Below are positions 17,885 through 25,973 of a stretch of DNA of 54,613 nt, piece by piece. Both the position numbers and the translations under genes were made by a program. Each line of letters opens with the position of its first letter. The first letter of the stretch is position 1. Location: the NCBI GenBank assembly GCA_903898715.1, contig CAIUGL010000019.1, forward strand, positions 1 through 54,613, written 5' to 3'. The DNA comes from an uncultured Cytophagaceae bacterium (lineage in GTDB: Bacteria > Bacteroidota > Bacteroidia > Cytophagales > Spirosomataceae). The notes beneath the pieces were generated by a model. The model was not told where the DNA came from and ran no database searches. It saw only the letters and a program-made list of their open reading frames with translations.

Positions 17885-19357
17885 TTAAAAATTCTGCCAG
17901 CACACCGGTCGCGTAAAGCGGTAAATAGCCTCGGTTCCAACAGAGGTGCTGCGCGCATCGGAAGTAGCGGGAAAAGGTCCGCCGTGTACCATCGCTGCTG
18001 AAACTTCCACGCCGGTTGGGAAACCGTTTAACAAGATGCGGCCTACCTTTTGGCTTACCTCATCGATTAACTCAGCTAAATGCGCCAATTCACTGGGCTC
18101 CGCTTGAATCGTAGCGGTTAATTGGCCTGGCAATTGCTCTGTAAACGCGATCATTTCGGCCAAATCATGACAAATCACAGCCACCGTGCATGGGCCAAAA
18201 ACCTCCTCTAACACCTCTGGGTGCGCCAAAGCCTCCCGAACGCTTGTGCTAAATAAGCTTGGTGCGGGTGTTGAAGATGCGGTTAAGCGTTGGGTAGCGG
18301 GATGATGATTCAAGGTATTGAAGCCATGTTCAAATGACTGCTTGATTCCTGCTGTTAAGAAAGTGCCTAAAGGCATTTGATCTAATTTAGCAGCTAAAGA
18401 GGTTAAAAATTCACGGTCTTTTTCTAGGATGACGATCAATCCGGGATTGGTACAAAACTGGCCTACGCCTAAGCAGATGGATTGACTAAACGCGTCAGCC
18501 AGTCCTTCCCCTTGCGTTGCTAGGCGGTCGCTGAAAAGGTAAACGGGATTGATGGAGCCCATTTCTGCATACACAGGAATGGGTACTTCGCGTCGAACGG
18601 CTAGGTCAAATAGTGCTTTTCCACCCCGGTAAGAACCCGTAAATGCGACTGCTTTTGTTAAGGGGTGTGTCACTAAATACCCACCTATTTCATGCCCTTG
18701 TGCATGTACTAGTGAAAAAGTACCGTCGGGCATACCAGTTTTTTGGGCTGCCTGTTGGATCGCTTGACCCACCAAATCACACGTATTGGGATGGGCGGGG
18801 TGTGCTTTGAAGACGACGGGACAACCGGCGGCTAAGGCCGATAAGGTATCGCCACCGGCTACAGAAAAAGCTAAGGGGAAATTACTTGCCCCAAAAACGA
18901 CCGTTGGCCCCAATGGAATCTGTTTCTGAACCAAACGTGGCTTAGGAAGCGGTTGGCGTTCCGGCATCGCTTCATCCACAACTTCTCTTTTCCAAGAAGG
19001 ATTTGAAATGAAATTCGCGAATGCTTGGATTTGGCCGATGGTCCGTCCACGCTCTCCGGTGATGCGTGCTTCGGGTAAACCTGATTCTGCGCAAGCCTTT
19101 TGAATGAGCACATCGCCGATGGCTAAAATTTCCTCCGCGATGGCATGAAGGAACTTGGCCCTTTCCCCATCGGAAACATTTCGGTAAACTTTGAAGGCTG
19201 CGGAGGCTTTTGTCAAAGCTTCATGGGCCTCATCGGCCGTTGCTTCTACAAAAACCTGTGGTAGCGCCTCGCCTGAGGCAGCTTGGATGCCTTGAAAATT
19301 TCGGTGTCCGGCTGCTTTTGTTTGAAAGCCAATGAGTTGTTTTCCTGTTAAATTCAT
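17885..19357 (-). CDS. NADP-type aldehyde dehydrogenase, probable 2,5-dioxovalerate (alpha-ketoglutarate semialdehyde) dehydrogenase
   Basis: A 490-residue member of the aldehyde dehydrogenase superfamily. The catalytic residues are all present: Asn159 in FGASNFPLAF, Lys184 in FKAHPAHP, Glu265 in AEMGSINPV and the nucleophile Cys302 in GQFCTNPG. The motifs FGASNFPLAFSVAGGDT and FKAHPAHPNTC are typical of the KGSADH/AldH subgroup, which oxidises alpha-ketoglutarate semialdehyde to 2-oxoglutarate. The start codon overlaps the stop of an FAH-family dehydratase gene by four bases (ATGA), and that family makes exactly this aldehyde from 2-keto-3-deoxy-pentonates. The pair therefore fits the end of an oxidative (Weimberg) pentose pathway, or hexarate breakdown. 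The upstream sugar dehydrogenase and pentonate dehydratase are not in the window. Confidence 0.88.
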   Translation of the reverse strand: MNLTGKQLIGFQTKAAGHRNFQGIQAASGEALPQVFVEATADEAHEALTKASAAFKVYRNVSDGERAKFLHAIAEEILAIGDVLIQKACAESGLPEARITGERGRTIGQIQAFANFISNPSWKREVVDEAMPERQPLPKPRLVQKQIPLGPTVVFGASNFPLAFSVAGGDTLSALAAGCPVVFKAHPAHPNTCDLVGQAIQQAAQKTGMPDGTFSLVHAQGHEIGGYLVTHPLTKAVAFTGSYRGGKALFDLAVRREVPIPVYAEMGSINPVYLFSDRLATQGEGLADAFSQSICLGVGQFCTNPGLIVILEKDREFLTSLAAKLDQMPLGTFLTAGIKQSFEHGFNTLNHHPATQRLTASSTPAPSLFSTSVREALAHPEVLEEVFGPCTVAVICHDLAEMIAFTEQLPGQLTATIQAEPSELAHLAELIDEVSQKVGRILLNGFPTGVEVSAAMVHGGPFPATSDARSTSVGTEAIYRFTRPVCWQNF

Positions 19358-20181
19358 GGGTGTACGGTTTGAATCAATGTGCCAATTGGTTCGATTTGAA
19401 TGTGTATTTCGTCGTGTGCTTGAAGGGTAAATGGCGGATCAGGCACGATGCATGTTCCGGTCATTAGGTAGGCTCCAAGCGGAAAGCTCATTTCGCGGGT
19501 TAAATATTCGCGTAGTTCCTCGTGGCTTCGCTTCATTTGCGATATGTGTGTTTCTCCCTGAAAGACCTCTTGATGTGATCGGTAAATACGCATGGAAATG
19601 ACCGTTTCAGGAGCAAGCGGTTTTTCGGTGACTAATAAACAAGGTCCAATACCTGCGGAGGCGTCGTACACTTTAGCTTGTGGGAGGTAGAGTGGATTTT
19701 CGCCTTCGATATCGCGGGAGCTCATGTCGTTGCCGATGAGGTAGCCAGCGATTTGGTGTTGTTTATTGATAAACAGGGTTAATTCAGGTTCGGGTACATT
19801 CCAGGCTGAATCTTTGCGGATGCGCACCTGGCCGTTTTGGCCTACTGCACGCAGTTTATTGCCTTTGTAGAATATTTCGGGCCTTTCAGCATCGTATACT
19901 TTATCGTAAAAGGTATCGCCTCCGGATTCTTTGGATTCTTCCATGCGGGCCACTTTGCTGCGCAAATACGTTACCCCAGCTGCCCAAATCTCCTGGGAGT
20001 CAATGGGTGTTTGGATGGCTTCAAGTTTGGAATCTGTAAAGACTTGCTGTTGGCAGATTTGAAAAAGTTCAGGCTGATTAATGAAATCATCCCAATTTCC
20101 TGCATGAGGGCTAGTGAATTTCCCTTCCTTATTTTCGATTTGAATACCGTTTGTGACGCGGTAGATTTTGTAATAGTTCAT
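19354..20181 (-). CDS. FAH-family hydrolyase, probable 2-keto-3-deoxy-pentonate dehydratase
   Basis: I use the ATG at 20181 (MNYYKIYR), giving 275 residues; 12 more codons are open upstream but begin with no family-like sequence. The C-terminal two thirds are the fumarylacetoacetate hydrolase fold: FYKGNKLRAVG, the metal-binding PEPELTLFI, GYLIGNDMSSRDIEGENPLY, LPQAKVYDASAGIGPCL and a final GTCIVPDPPF. Members with a nearby alpha-ketoglutarate semialdehyde dehydrogenase dehydrate 2-keto-3-deoxy-D-arabinonate or -xylonate, and the length is close to the archaeal arabinonate enzyme. It overlaps that dehydrogenase gene by four bases. Acylpyruvase activity, common in the same fold, is the main alternative. 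A candidate -7 box lies about 34 bases upstream of the start. Confidence 0.82.
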   Translation of the reverse strand: MNYYKIYRVTNGIQIENKEGKFTSPHAGNWDDFINQPELFQICQQQVFTDSKLEAIQTPIDSQEIWAAGVTYLRSKVARMEESKESGGDTFYDKVYDAERPEIFYKGNKLRAVGQNGQVRIRKDSAWNVPEPELTLFINKQHQIAGYLIGNDMSSRDIEGENPLYLPQAKVYDASAGIGPCLLVTEKPLAPETVISMRIYRSHQEVFQGETHISQMKRSHEELREYLTREMSFPLGAYLMTGTCIVPDPPFTLQAHDEIHIQIEPIGTLIQTVHP

Positions 20182-20214
20182 AGGTTTAGTTTTGACATAC
20201 GGATATGTGAAAAA

Positions 20215-20222
20215 CAAATCTA
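20215..20222 (-). promoter_or_regulatory. candidate -7 box of the dehydratase/dehydrogenase operon
   Basis: On the minus strand this reads TAGATTTG, an exact match to the Bacteroidota -7 consensus TAnnTTTG, 33 bases before the ATG at 20181. A clear -33 TTG is not visible at the expected distance, so the call rests on the -7 box and its position. Confidence 0.35.
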
Positions 20223-20254
20223 CTGAATCGAGGGCGAAGGGGAAAGGGGAAGGG

Positions 20255-20473
20255 TTATAAATTTGGGAAAGAAAGGTCTTCGTCGATGAGCGGCCAATGC
20301 ACCCCGAAACCTGATGGACTTATTTCATAGGTATTTCGTTCGCTGGAGGTGGCATGCATCAATTTTTGTGAAATATCAGCAATGGCCGATTGGATTGATT
20401 TTTTTTCGCCTTGGATGATCATCTGATCTCCTTCAAATCGAATTTCCCAAATGTGTTTCTGATTTGATTTCAT
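20255..20473 (-). CDS. DUF2442-type small protein
   Basis: A 72-residue protein. Its end, SGFGVHWPLIDEDLSFPNL, matches the closing motif of DUF2442 proteins (G-hydrophobic-HWP-hydrophobic-DEDLS). The N-terminal half is charged (EIRFEGDQMIIQGEKKSI), more so than in typical members. It begins one base after the stop of a DUF4160 gene on the same strand, so both are almost certainly translated from one message. DUF4160 and DUF2442 genes are commonly neighbours in bacteria and have been suspected of being a toxin-antitoxin-like pair; I know of no proven activity for them. Confidence 0.7.
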   Translation of the reverse strand: MKSNQKHIWEIRFEGDQMIIQGEKKSIQSAIADISQKLMHATSSERNTYEISPSGFGVHWPLIDEDLSFPNL

Positions 20474-20474
20474 T

Positions 20475-20729
20475 TTATTGGTTAATGTTGAAATGATTAT
20501 GCCAAGTTTGGATGATGAGAGGTAATTGATCGATTAAAATCTCCTCTATGTCACGCTGCATCATAGGGCTCAAATTACAGGAATTTGCATAAGATATCAT
20601 ATTCAATTTCTGACTAATCCAATATTTCACTTCGGTTTCGCCCTTAATGGCATGTACGTGCATTTGTTCGTTGCCTTCATTGGAATAAAAAAATATTCTC
20701 CATCCTTTTTTTCGGAAAATGGTGGGCAT
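20475..20729 (-). CDS. DUF4160 protein
   Basis: The ATG at 20729 gives 84 residues beginning MPTIFRKKGWRIFFYSNEGNE, the normal DUF4160 start, followed by MHVHAIKGETEVKYWI, where family members have the HxH motif. The frame is open 18 codons further back to a TTG (with CTCGKSHD just before the chosen Met), so a longer form with a cysteine-containing N-terminal tail is possible but less likely. The C-terminal half is helical (RDIEEILIDQLPLIIQTW). It is followed after one base by the DUF2442 gene. Function is unknown; a two-gene toxin-antitoxin-like module is a reasonable inference. Confidence 0.72.
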   Translation of the reverse strand: MPTIFRKKGWRIFFYSNEGNEQMHVHAIKGETEVKYWISQKLNMISYANSCNLSPMMQRDIEEILIDQLPLIIQTWHNHFNINQ

Positions 20730-20815
20730 GTCATGTGATTTTCCACAAGTACATGAAAGCTTGATTGGATCTGCGCAGGCCAACTGATAATCGAAATATT
20801 TTATCAGTTACTAGA

Positions 20816-21409
20816 TTAAAATGAAGTGAGTGCTTTGTCCAAAGCTGATTTAACCTCAAAAGTGATTCGTTTGGCAAAACGGAGCAGGTACCAGCAATCA
20901 TTATTCACCTCCTGCTCCACGATTTGAATCGGATATTTTTTGATAACCTTCATCACCTCATTCATCTGGGCATAGGTGAAACGAACTTCCAGCGTTTCCA
21001 TAGGTTCGATTTCAATAATTTCTGCAGCAGCAAAGGCCTCGAGACTAGCCTCTTTGTAGGCCTGAATCAAACCGGGTACTCCAAGCAACGTCCCACCAAA
21101 ATAGCGAACTACAGCCACGAGCGTGAAATGGACATTGTTTGAAAGAATGGTATTCAGAATTGGTTTTCCCGCACTTCCGGAAGGTTCACCATCGTCGTTC
21201 GATCGGGCTTCCTCTGGCGTAAAACCGAGCCGATAGGCATAACAGACGTGCCGCGCTTTGGGATGCAATTCTTTCAGTGAATTTATCTGTTCCTTGATAT
21301 CTTCGAGATCTTTCACCGGAAATACATACCCGATGAATTTACTTCCTTTATCTTTGTAGAGTCCCTCAGCTGGTTGTGATACGGAAAGATAGGAATCGGG
21401 TAGGGACAT
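20816..21409 (-). CDS. yigZ: YigZ/IMPACT family protein
   Basis: A 197-residue protein. The N-terminal IMPACT (UPF0029) domain shows GSKFIGYVFPV, HPKARHVCYAYRLG, the signature NDDGEPSGSAGKPIL, and VAVVRYFGGTLLGVPGLI. A C-terminal DUF1949-type domain (about residues 135-197) follows. The family is present in most bacteria; the eukaryotic homologue IMPACT modulates translation through GCN1, and the bacterial role is not established. The start codon lies only 23 bases from the ATG of rqcH on the other strand. That neighbour acts on stalled ribosomes, so a shared translation theme is possible. Confidence 0.93.
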   Translation of the reverse strand: MSLPDSYLSVSQPAEGLYKDKGSKFIGYVFPVKDLEDIKEQINSLKELHPKARHVCYAYRLGFTPEEARSNDDGEPSGSAGKPILNTILSNNVHFTLVAVVRYFGGTLLGVPGLIQAYKEASLEAFAAAEIIEIEPMETLEVRFTYAQMNEVMKVIKKYPIQIVEQEVNNDCWYLLRFAKRITFEVKSALDKALTSF

Positions 21410-21432
21410 GCGCGAAAATTAAATTCCAATTT

Positions 21433-22995
21433 ATGCATAACAATCATTTTTTCCTACGCATCCTAGCTCAGCAGCTGCGTCAAATTTTGACGTATGCGCG
21501 TTTGAAGCAGTGTTTTTCGCAGGAAAAAGATGAATTGGTTATCGGTTTTGAACGTCAGAATGGCGATGATTTTTGGATCAAATGCTGTTTTAGTTCCCAG
21601 TTTTCTACGCTTCAATTCCCCTCTCAGTTCCACCGCGCAGGGCGTAATTCCATTGACCTATTTTCTGATTTATTGCTGCACGAAGTACAAGATGTCTATG
21701 TTTTTGAGAATGAACGGGCGATTGGGTTGGATTTTTTAGGCCAACAAACCCTCGTGCTCAAATTGTTTGGCAATCGGTCTAATGTGATTCTTTTTCAGGA
21801 AGGAGAACATGTCGCGCAGTTTCAAAAGAAGTTAAGTAAGGATTATGAACTTGTATTGCCTGATTTGCACCGGTCGATTGATCAGGATTTTGAGGCTTTT
21901 GAAGCTGCAGAAGGTGATTATAAAGCATTATATCCCACGCTGGGAAAAGAAGGTGCAGCCTTTTTTGATGCCTTCGGTTATGCCACGAAATCGCTCCAGG
22001 GACAATGGGAATTCTTACAACAAACCCTAGAGAATCTATCCGAACCGCACATTTCGATCGTTGAAACCACCAAAGGGATCGGTCTAACGATTTTCCCAAT
22101 CCATGGTGATGCGCTTTTTCAAAGCCATGATGCGGTAGATGCGCTCAATCAATTTTATAGTCTGCATTATTCCATCGGTGAATTTCGTCGGGAAAAGGGC
22201 TTGTTGATCGAACTGCTTACGAAACAACGGATAAAGGCCATCCATTATCTGGAGAGCTTGACCAAGCAACAGCATGTGCGCGAGGTAAACCTAGCCTATG
22301 AGGAAATTGGAAATATATTAATGGCCTTTTTGCATCTCATACCTGCTGGCGCCAAATCCGTCGAGCTCGAGGATTTTTACCACGGCGGAACGATCCAAAT
22401 AAAATTGAATCCACTTTTGTCGGGTCCTGAAAATGCCGAAAACTATTATCGAAAGGCTAAGAATTACGTCAAAGAAATTGCGCATTGGCAAGCTAATGTT
22501 GACCGCAAACAAGCAGAAATAGCTTTACTAGGCGAGCAGTTAAGCCAAATTTCAGTGGCCGAAAATCGCAAACAATTAAAACCATTTTTACCATTGCTAC
22601 GTGTGCAAACTGCTGCGGTGGCCGATGCTCCTGATCTGCCTTTCAAGCAATTTGAAACGGATGGCTGGGTGATCTGGGTAGGGAAAAACGCAAAGAATAA
22701 TGATTTATTGACGCTGAAATATGCGAAGAAATTTGACATTTGGCTGCATGCGCGTGATGTTTCTGGCTCGCATGTGGTTATTCGGAATCCCCAACAGCGT
22801 ACAGTGCCTAAACATATTGTCGAGAAAGCCGCTGAGCTTGCCGCTCATTTTTCGAAGCGGGCTACCGAGTCATTATGTCCGGTGATTGTCACATCCAAAA
22901 AATATGTGCGCAAGACCAAAGATCTTTTACCTGGGCAAGTCATCGTAGACCGAGAGGAAGAAGTAGTGCTCGTGAAGCCTACTTTTTGGGAATAG
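21433..22995 (+). CDS. rqcH: RqcH/Rqc2-like ribosome quality control protein (NFACT family)
   Basis: The ATG at 21433 gives 520 residues beginning MHNNHFFLRILAQQL, a usual start for Bacteroidota members; a longer frame opens at 21376 but overlaps yigZ. The protein has the NFACT-N domain (residues 1-180), a helical coiled-coil middle (about 180-400, including NYYRKAKNYVKEIAHW) and the NFACT-R domain at the end (VIWVGKNAKNNDLLTLKYA, IWLHARDVSGSHVVIR). RqcH binds the 50S subunit with stranded peptidyl-tRNA and recruits Ala-tRNA to add C-terminal alanine tails. At the place of the Asp97-Arg98 pair needed for tailing in B. subtilis, this protein has Glu94-Arg95 by my hand alignment. It lacks part of the C-terminal extension of Firmicutes proteins. 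Confidence 0.9.
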   Translation: MHNNHFFLRILAQQLRQILTYARLKQCFSQEKDELVIGFERQNGDDFWIKCCFSSQFSTLQFPSQFHRAGRNSIDLFSDLLLHEVQDVYVFENERAIGLDFLGQQTLVLKLFGNRSNVILFQEGEHVAQFQKKLSKDYELVLPDLHRSIDQDFEAFEAAEGDYKALYPTLGKEGAAFFDAFGYATKSLQGQWEFLQQTLENLSEPHISIVETTKGIGLTIFPIHGDALFQSHDAVDALNQFYSLHYSIGEFRREKGLLIELLTKQRIKAIHYLESLTKQQHVREVNLAYEEIGNILMAFLHLIPAGAKSVELEDFYHGGTIQIKLNPLLSGPENAENYYRKAKNYVKEIAHWQANVDRKQAEIALLGEQLSQISVAENRKQLKPFLPLLRVQTAAVADAPDLPFKQFETDGWVIWVGKNAKNNDLLTLKYAKKFDIWLHARDVSGSHVVIRNPQQRTVPKHIVEKAAELAAHFSKRATESLCPVIVTSKKYVRKTKDLLPGQVIVDREEEVVLVKPTFWE

Positions 22996-23076
22996 CATAT
23001 TTCCGGTAATTCCTTTTCTTTTCTGCTGAAATACCCTATTTTCGTGACTGATTACCAAAATCTAAACCCTCAATTT

Positions 23077-24750
23077 ATGCAAGCACATAGTCTACAGCTG
23101 CTCGATTACCTAGTCTTTTTATTCTATTTTATCGTTGTTTCAGGCTACGGTTATTGGATTTACAACAAGAAAAAGTCAAAAATTACCGATTCAAATGATT
23201 TCTTTTTAGCCGAAGGTTCATTAACCTGGTGGGCGATCGGAGCCTCATTAATTGCCTCAAATATATCTGCAGAGCAGTTTATTGGTACCTCCGGGGATGG
23301 TTTTCAAATGGGTTTAGCCATTGCTACCTATGAGTGGATGGCGGCAGCGACGCTCTTGATCGTTGCGATTTTCTTCATGCCTATCTACCTGAAGAATAAG
23401 ATTTTCACCATGCCACAGTTTTTAAATAGACGCTATAATTCGACGGTGAGTTTGATAATGGCGGTATTCTGGCTGTTATTATACATCGCAGTTAACCTAA
23501 CTTCTATTTTGTATTTAGGTGCCTTGGCGGTTTCTACGATTTCAGGATTAGATTTCACGGTTTGTATGATTGCGATGTCTGTTTTTGCCATTGTCATCAC
23601 GCTTGGTGGTATGAAGGTTATTGGTTATACAGACGTAATACAAGTAGTATTCTTGGTATTAGGAGGTTTAGTGACTTCGTATTTGGCCTTGGATTTAGTT
23701 TCACAGCGTTTTGGAGGCGAGGGTGTTCTGAATGGAATGAATCATTTAATGACCAAAGCTCCAGATCATTTTCACATGATTTTTAACAAAGACAATGCAA
23801 ATTATCCGTCGCTACCTGGTTTAGCGGTGTTAATTGGCGGTATGTGGATTGTTAACTTAAACTATTGGGGATGTAATCAGTACATTACGCAGCGTGCATT
23901 GGGAGCAGATTTGCCAACAGCCCGTAATGGTATTTTGTTTGCTGCTTTCTTAAAAATGATGATGCCTATCATTGTGGTATTGCCTGGTATTGCCGCTTAT
24001 TTGTTGTGGAAAGATGGTATGTTCCAACAAGAAATGATGAAGGATGGCGTATTGAGCAAGGATAATGCATACCCTGTTTTATTGAACCTTTTGCCCGTAG
24101 GTCTTAAAGGTTTATCCTTTGCAGCACTAACAGCTGCGGTTGTTGCTTCGATGGCGGGTAAAGCAAATTCGATCTCAACGATTTTCACCTTGGATATCTA
24201 CAAGAACTACATCAATCCCAATGCAACGGAGAAGCAATTGGTTTCTATTGGCCGTGTTGCAGTCGTTGCCGCTATTGTTATCGCAATTTTAATTGCTCCA
24301 TTTATGGGTATTGATAAGAAAGGTGGTTTCCAATTCATTCAGGAATACACTGGGTATTTTTCACCGGGTATTTTTGCTTTATTCATCATGGGATTCTTTT
24401 GGAAGCGAACTACATCAAAGGCTGCTTTATTCGCACTTTTAGGTGGGGTATCGTTCTCCATCATTTCCAAATACATTCCTACCTGGACTGGAGTGACCGA
24501 TAGCATTTTCTATAGCTCATTCCCAGATGCTGATGGTATGTATGTGATTCCATTTATTGATCGTATGGGATGGGTATTTACCTTCTGTATCACGTCGATG
24601 GTTGTTATTTCATTACTAGACCCAGAATCAAAAAACAACCCGAAAGGATTGGAAATCGATGCTTCGATGTTCAAATTAACTCCTTCGTTTATCGTGGGAT
24701 CCGTGATCATCGTTATGATGCTATTGGGCTTGTATACGTACTTTTGGTAG
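23077..24750 (+). CDS. sodium/solute symporter of the SGLT (SSS) family
   Basis: The ATG at 23077 gives 557 residues; a GTG 33 bases earlier is in frame but adds only polar residues. About 14 hydrophobic segments run through the protein. The first is LQLLDYLVFLFYFIVVSGYG; then comes SNDFFLAEGSLTWWAIGASL and SNISAEQFIGTSGDGFQMGL, the sodium-site and SSS signature region of vSGLT-type carriers. The motif GKANSISTIFTLDIYKNYI in the middle corresponds to the second sodium-binding region. Such proteins bring sugars or inositol into the cell with sodium. The exact substrate is unclear, and no sugar kinase or isomerase gene is adjacent. It ends in a strong terminator, so it is monocistronic. Confidence 0.93.
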   Translation: MQAHSLQLLDYLVFLFYFIVVSGYGYWIYNKKKSKITDSNDFFLAEGSLTWWAIGASLIASNISAEQFIGTSGDGFQMGLAIATYEWMAAATLLIVAIFFMPIYLKNKIFTMPQFLNRRYNSTVSLIMAVFWLLLYIAVNLTSILYLGALAVSTISGLDFTVCMIAMSVFAIVITLGGMKVIGYTDVIQVVFLVLGGLVTSYLALDLVSQRFGGEGVLNGMNHLMTKAPDHFHMIFNKDNANYPSLPGLAVLIGGMWIVNLNYWGCNQYITQRALGADLPTARNGILFAAFLKMMMPIIVVLPGIAAYLLWKDGMFQQEMMKDGVLSKDNAYPVLLNLLPVGLKGLSFAALTAAVVASMAGKANSISTIFTLDIYKNYINPNATEKQLVSIGRVAVVAAIVIAILIAPFMGIDKKGGFQFIQEYTGYFSPGIFALFIMGFFWKRTTSKAALFALLGGVSFSIISKYIPTWTGVTDSIFYSSFPDADGMYVIPFIDRMGWVFTFCITSMVVISLLDPESKNNPKGLEIDASMFKLTPSFIVGSVIIVMMLLGLYTYFW

Positions 24751-24760
24751 ACAGATTTTT

Positions 24761-24811
24761 TAAAGGCGTTTAACTAATTATGCTTCGGTGTGATTTTTTA
24801 AACGCTTTTTT
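24761..24811 (+). terminator. intrinsic terminator of the symporter gene
   Basis: A long hairpin begins 11 bases after the stop. The outer stem pairs AAAGGCGTTTAA with TTAAACGCTTTT. The inner stem (AATTATGC with GTGTGATT, using G-U pairs) is closed by the very stable C(TTCG)G tetraloop at 24782-24787. A T run follows. Confidence 0.85.
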
Positions 24812-24855
24812 ATTTGTAGACTTTTTCTGCCTTTTAGGTCTCAAAATTTCGTGCC

Positions 24856-25824
24856 ATGGAAATTAAATTAATCAAGAATCGATCGGATATCGGAGCCGGA
24901 ACGAGAGGTTCTGACATGGGAATTGACGCCTTAGAAATTGCGGCCATCAATGCGGAAGATGATTTTTTTCATCGCCATGTACATGAAGATGTTCAGACGC
25001 ATAACGAAACGATTTACCAAAAAAACACCAATAGCTTTGCTAAACGCATAGAACATGTTGTTCAGCAATGTGATCGTGTCTGTTCCATTGTTTCTAGGAA
25101 TCTGCAGCAAGCCTATTTCCCCATTGTTTTATCGGGAGATCATTCTTCTGCTTTGGGTGTAATTAGTGGAATTAAGCAAGCATATCCAGATAAAAAACTA
25201 GGTGTGGTTTGGATCGATGCTCACGCGGATTTACATTCTCCCTACACTTCACCATCTGGCAATATACATGGCATGCCGCTAGCTGCTGCCATGCAAATAG
25301 ATAATTTGCCATGTGCTTTAAACGATGTTTCGCTTGAGACCGTTGACTCTTGGAATGCGTTAAAGAACATTGGTCTTACACAAGCCAAATTCTCGAGCGA
25401 TCATTTGGTGTTTTTTGGCTTGCGCGATTTTGAATCTGCTGAGGAACACCTCATAAATCAATTGGGCATCTTACATTATAAAGTAGAACAAATCCGCGCT
25501 GCGGGATTAAATCAGTGTGTTCAAGAAGCGATCGATCGCTTACAAGACACAGATATCATCTTTGTTTCCTTTGATGTTGACTCGCTCGACTGTGACCAAA
25601 TTTCATACGGCACTGGAACACCCGTGAAGTCGGGTTTTAAGCCTGAGGAGGTTTCAGCTATTCTGGACTTAGTTCTCACAACAGGGAAGGTTGTCTGTCT
25701 CGAAGTCGCCGAGATTAATCCTTTGCTTGATAATAAAGGCAACAAAATGGCTGAGACAGCCTTTGGGATATTGAGCCAATTGGAGAAAAGGATTAGTCAG
25801 TGGGCAGTAGTCAGTAGTCAGTAG
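24856..25824 (+). CDS. arginase-family ureohydrolase
   Basis: A 322-residue enzyme of the arginase/agmatinase/formimidoylglutamase superfamily. The binuclear manganese ligands are all present: His96 in SGDHS, Asp121, His123 and Asp125 in WIDAHADLH, and Asp240 and Asp242 in FDVDSLD, with Glu283 in LEVAEINP. The stretch QISYGTGTPVKSG, with GTGTP rather than GVS, favours arginase (arginine to ornithine and urea) over the other branches. About the last nine residues (SQWAVVSSQ) are encoded by the intergenic repeat that begins at 25795, and the stop codon also lies in it, so the ancestral C-terminus was probably near QLEKRI. No urease or ornithine gene is adjacent. Confidence 0.87.
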   Translation: MEIKLIKNRSDIGAGTRGSDMGIDALEIAAINAEDDFFHRHVHEDVQTHNETIYQKNTNSFAKRIEHVVQQCDRVCSIVSRNLQQAYFPIVLSGDHSSALGVISGIKQAYPDKKLGVVWIDAHADLHSPYTSPSGNIHGMPLAAAMQIDNLPCALNDVSLETVDSWNALKNIGLTQAKFSSDHLVFFGLRDFESAEEHLINQLGILHYKVEQIRAAGLNQCVQEAIDRLQDTDIIFVSFDVDSLDCDQISYGTGTPVKSGFKPEEVSAILDLVLTTGKVVCLEVAEINPLLDNKGNKMAETAFGILSQLEKRISQWAVVSSQ

Positions 25825-25973
25825 TCAGTAGTCAGTGGGCAGTCGCTAGTCAACAGTCCTAAGGAAATGAGTCCGAAGTCCAACGTCTAACGTCCAACGT
25901 CTAACGTCCACTGTCTATTTCCAGCGTCCAACGTCCAACGTCTAACGTCTAACGTCTAATGTCCAGCGTCTAT
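25795..25973. repeat. degenerate short-word repeat tract A
   Basis: This stretch between convergent genes is built from short words. First come (AGTCAGT) units such as GTAGTCAGTAGTCAGT, then CAGTCGCTAGTCAACAG, then one AGTCCTAAGGAAATGAG module, then about ten units of the type AACGTCTAACGTCC to the end. The first copies encode the end of the arginase gene, and the final CTTTAAATAGACG (minus strand) contains the stop of acs. The words recur in tracts B (33845) and C (44941). Confidence 0.92.

Noticed and set aside
17691-17916. Short reading frames on both strands across the palindromic repeats after clpB
   Set aside because: They duplicate the same residues in each repeat copy and are read equally from both strands, as expected of palindromic DNA; no start signal or family match.
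25795-25973. Protein-coding use of tract A beyond the arginase end
   Set aside because: All frames are translations of the word repeats with frequent stops and no start context.
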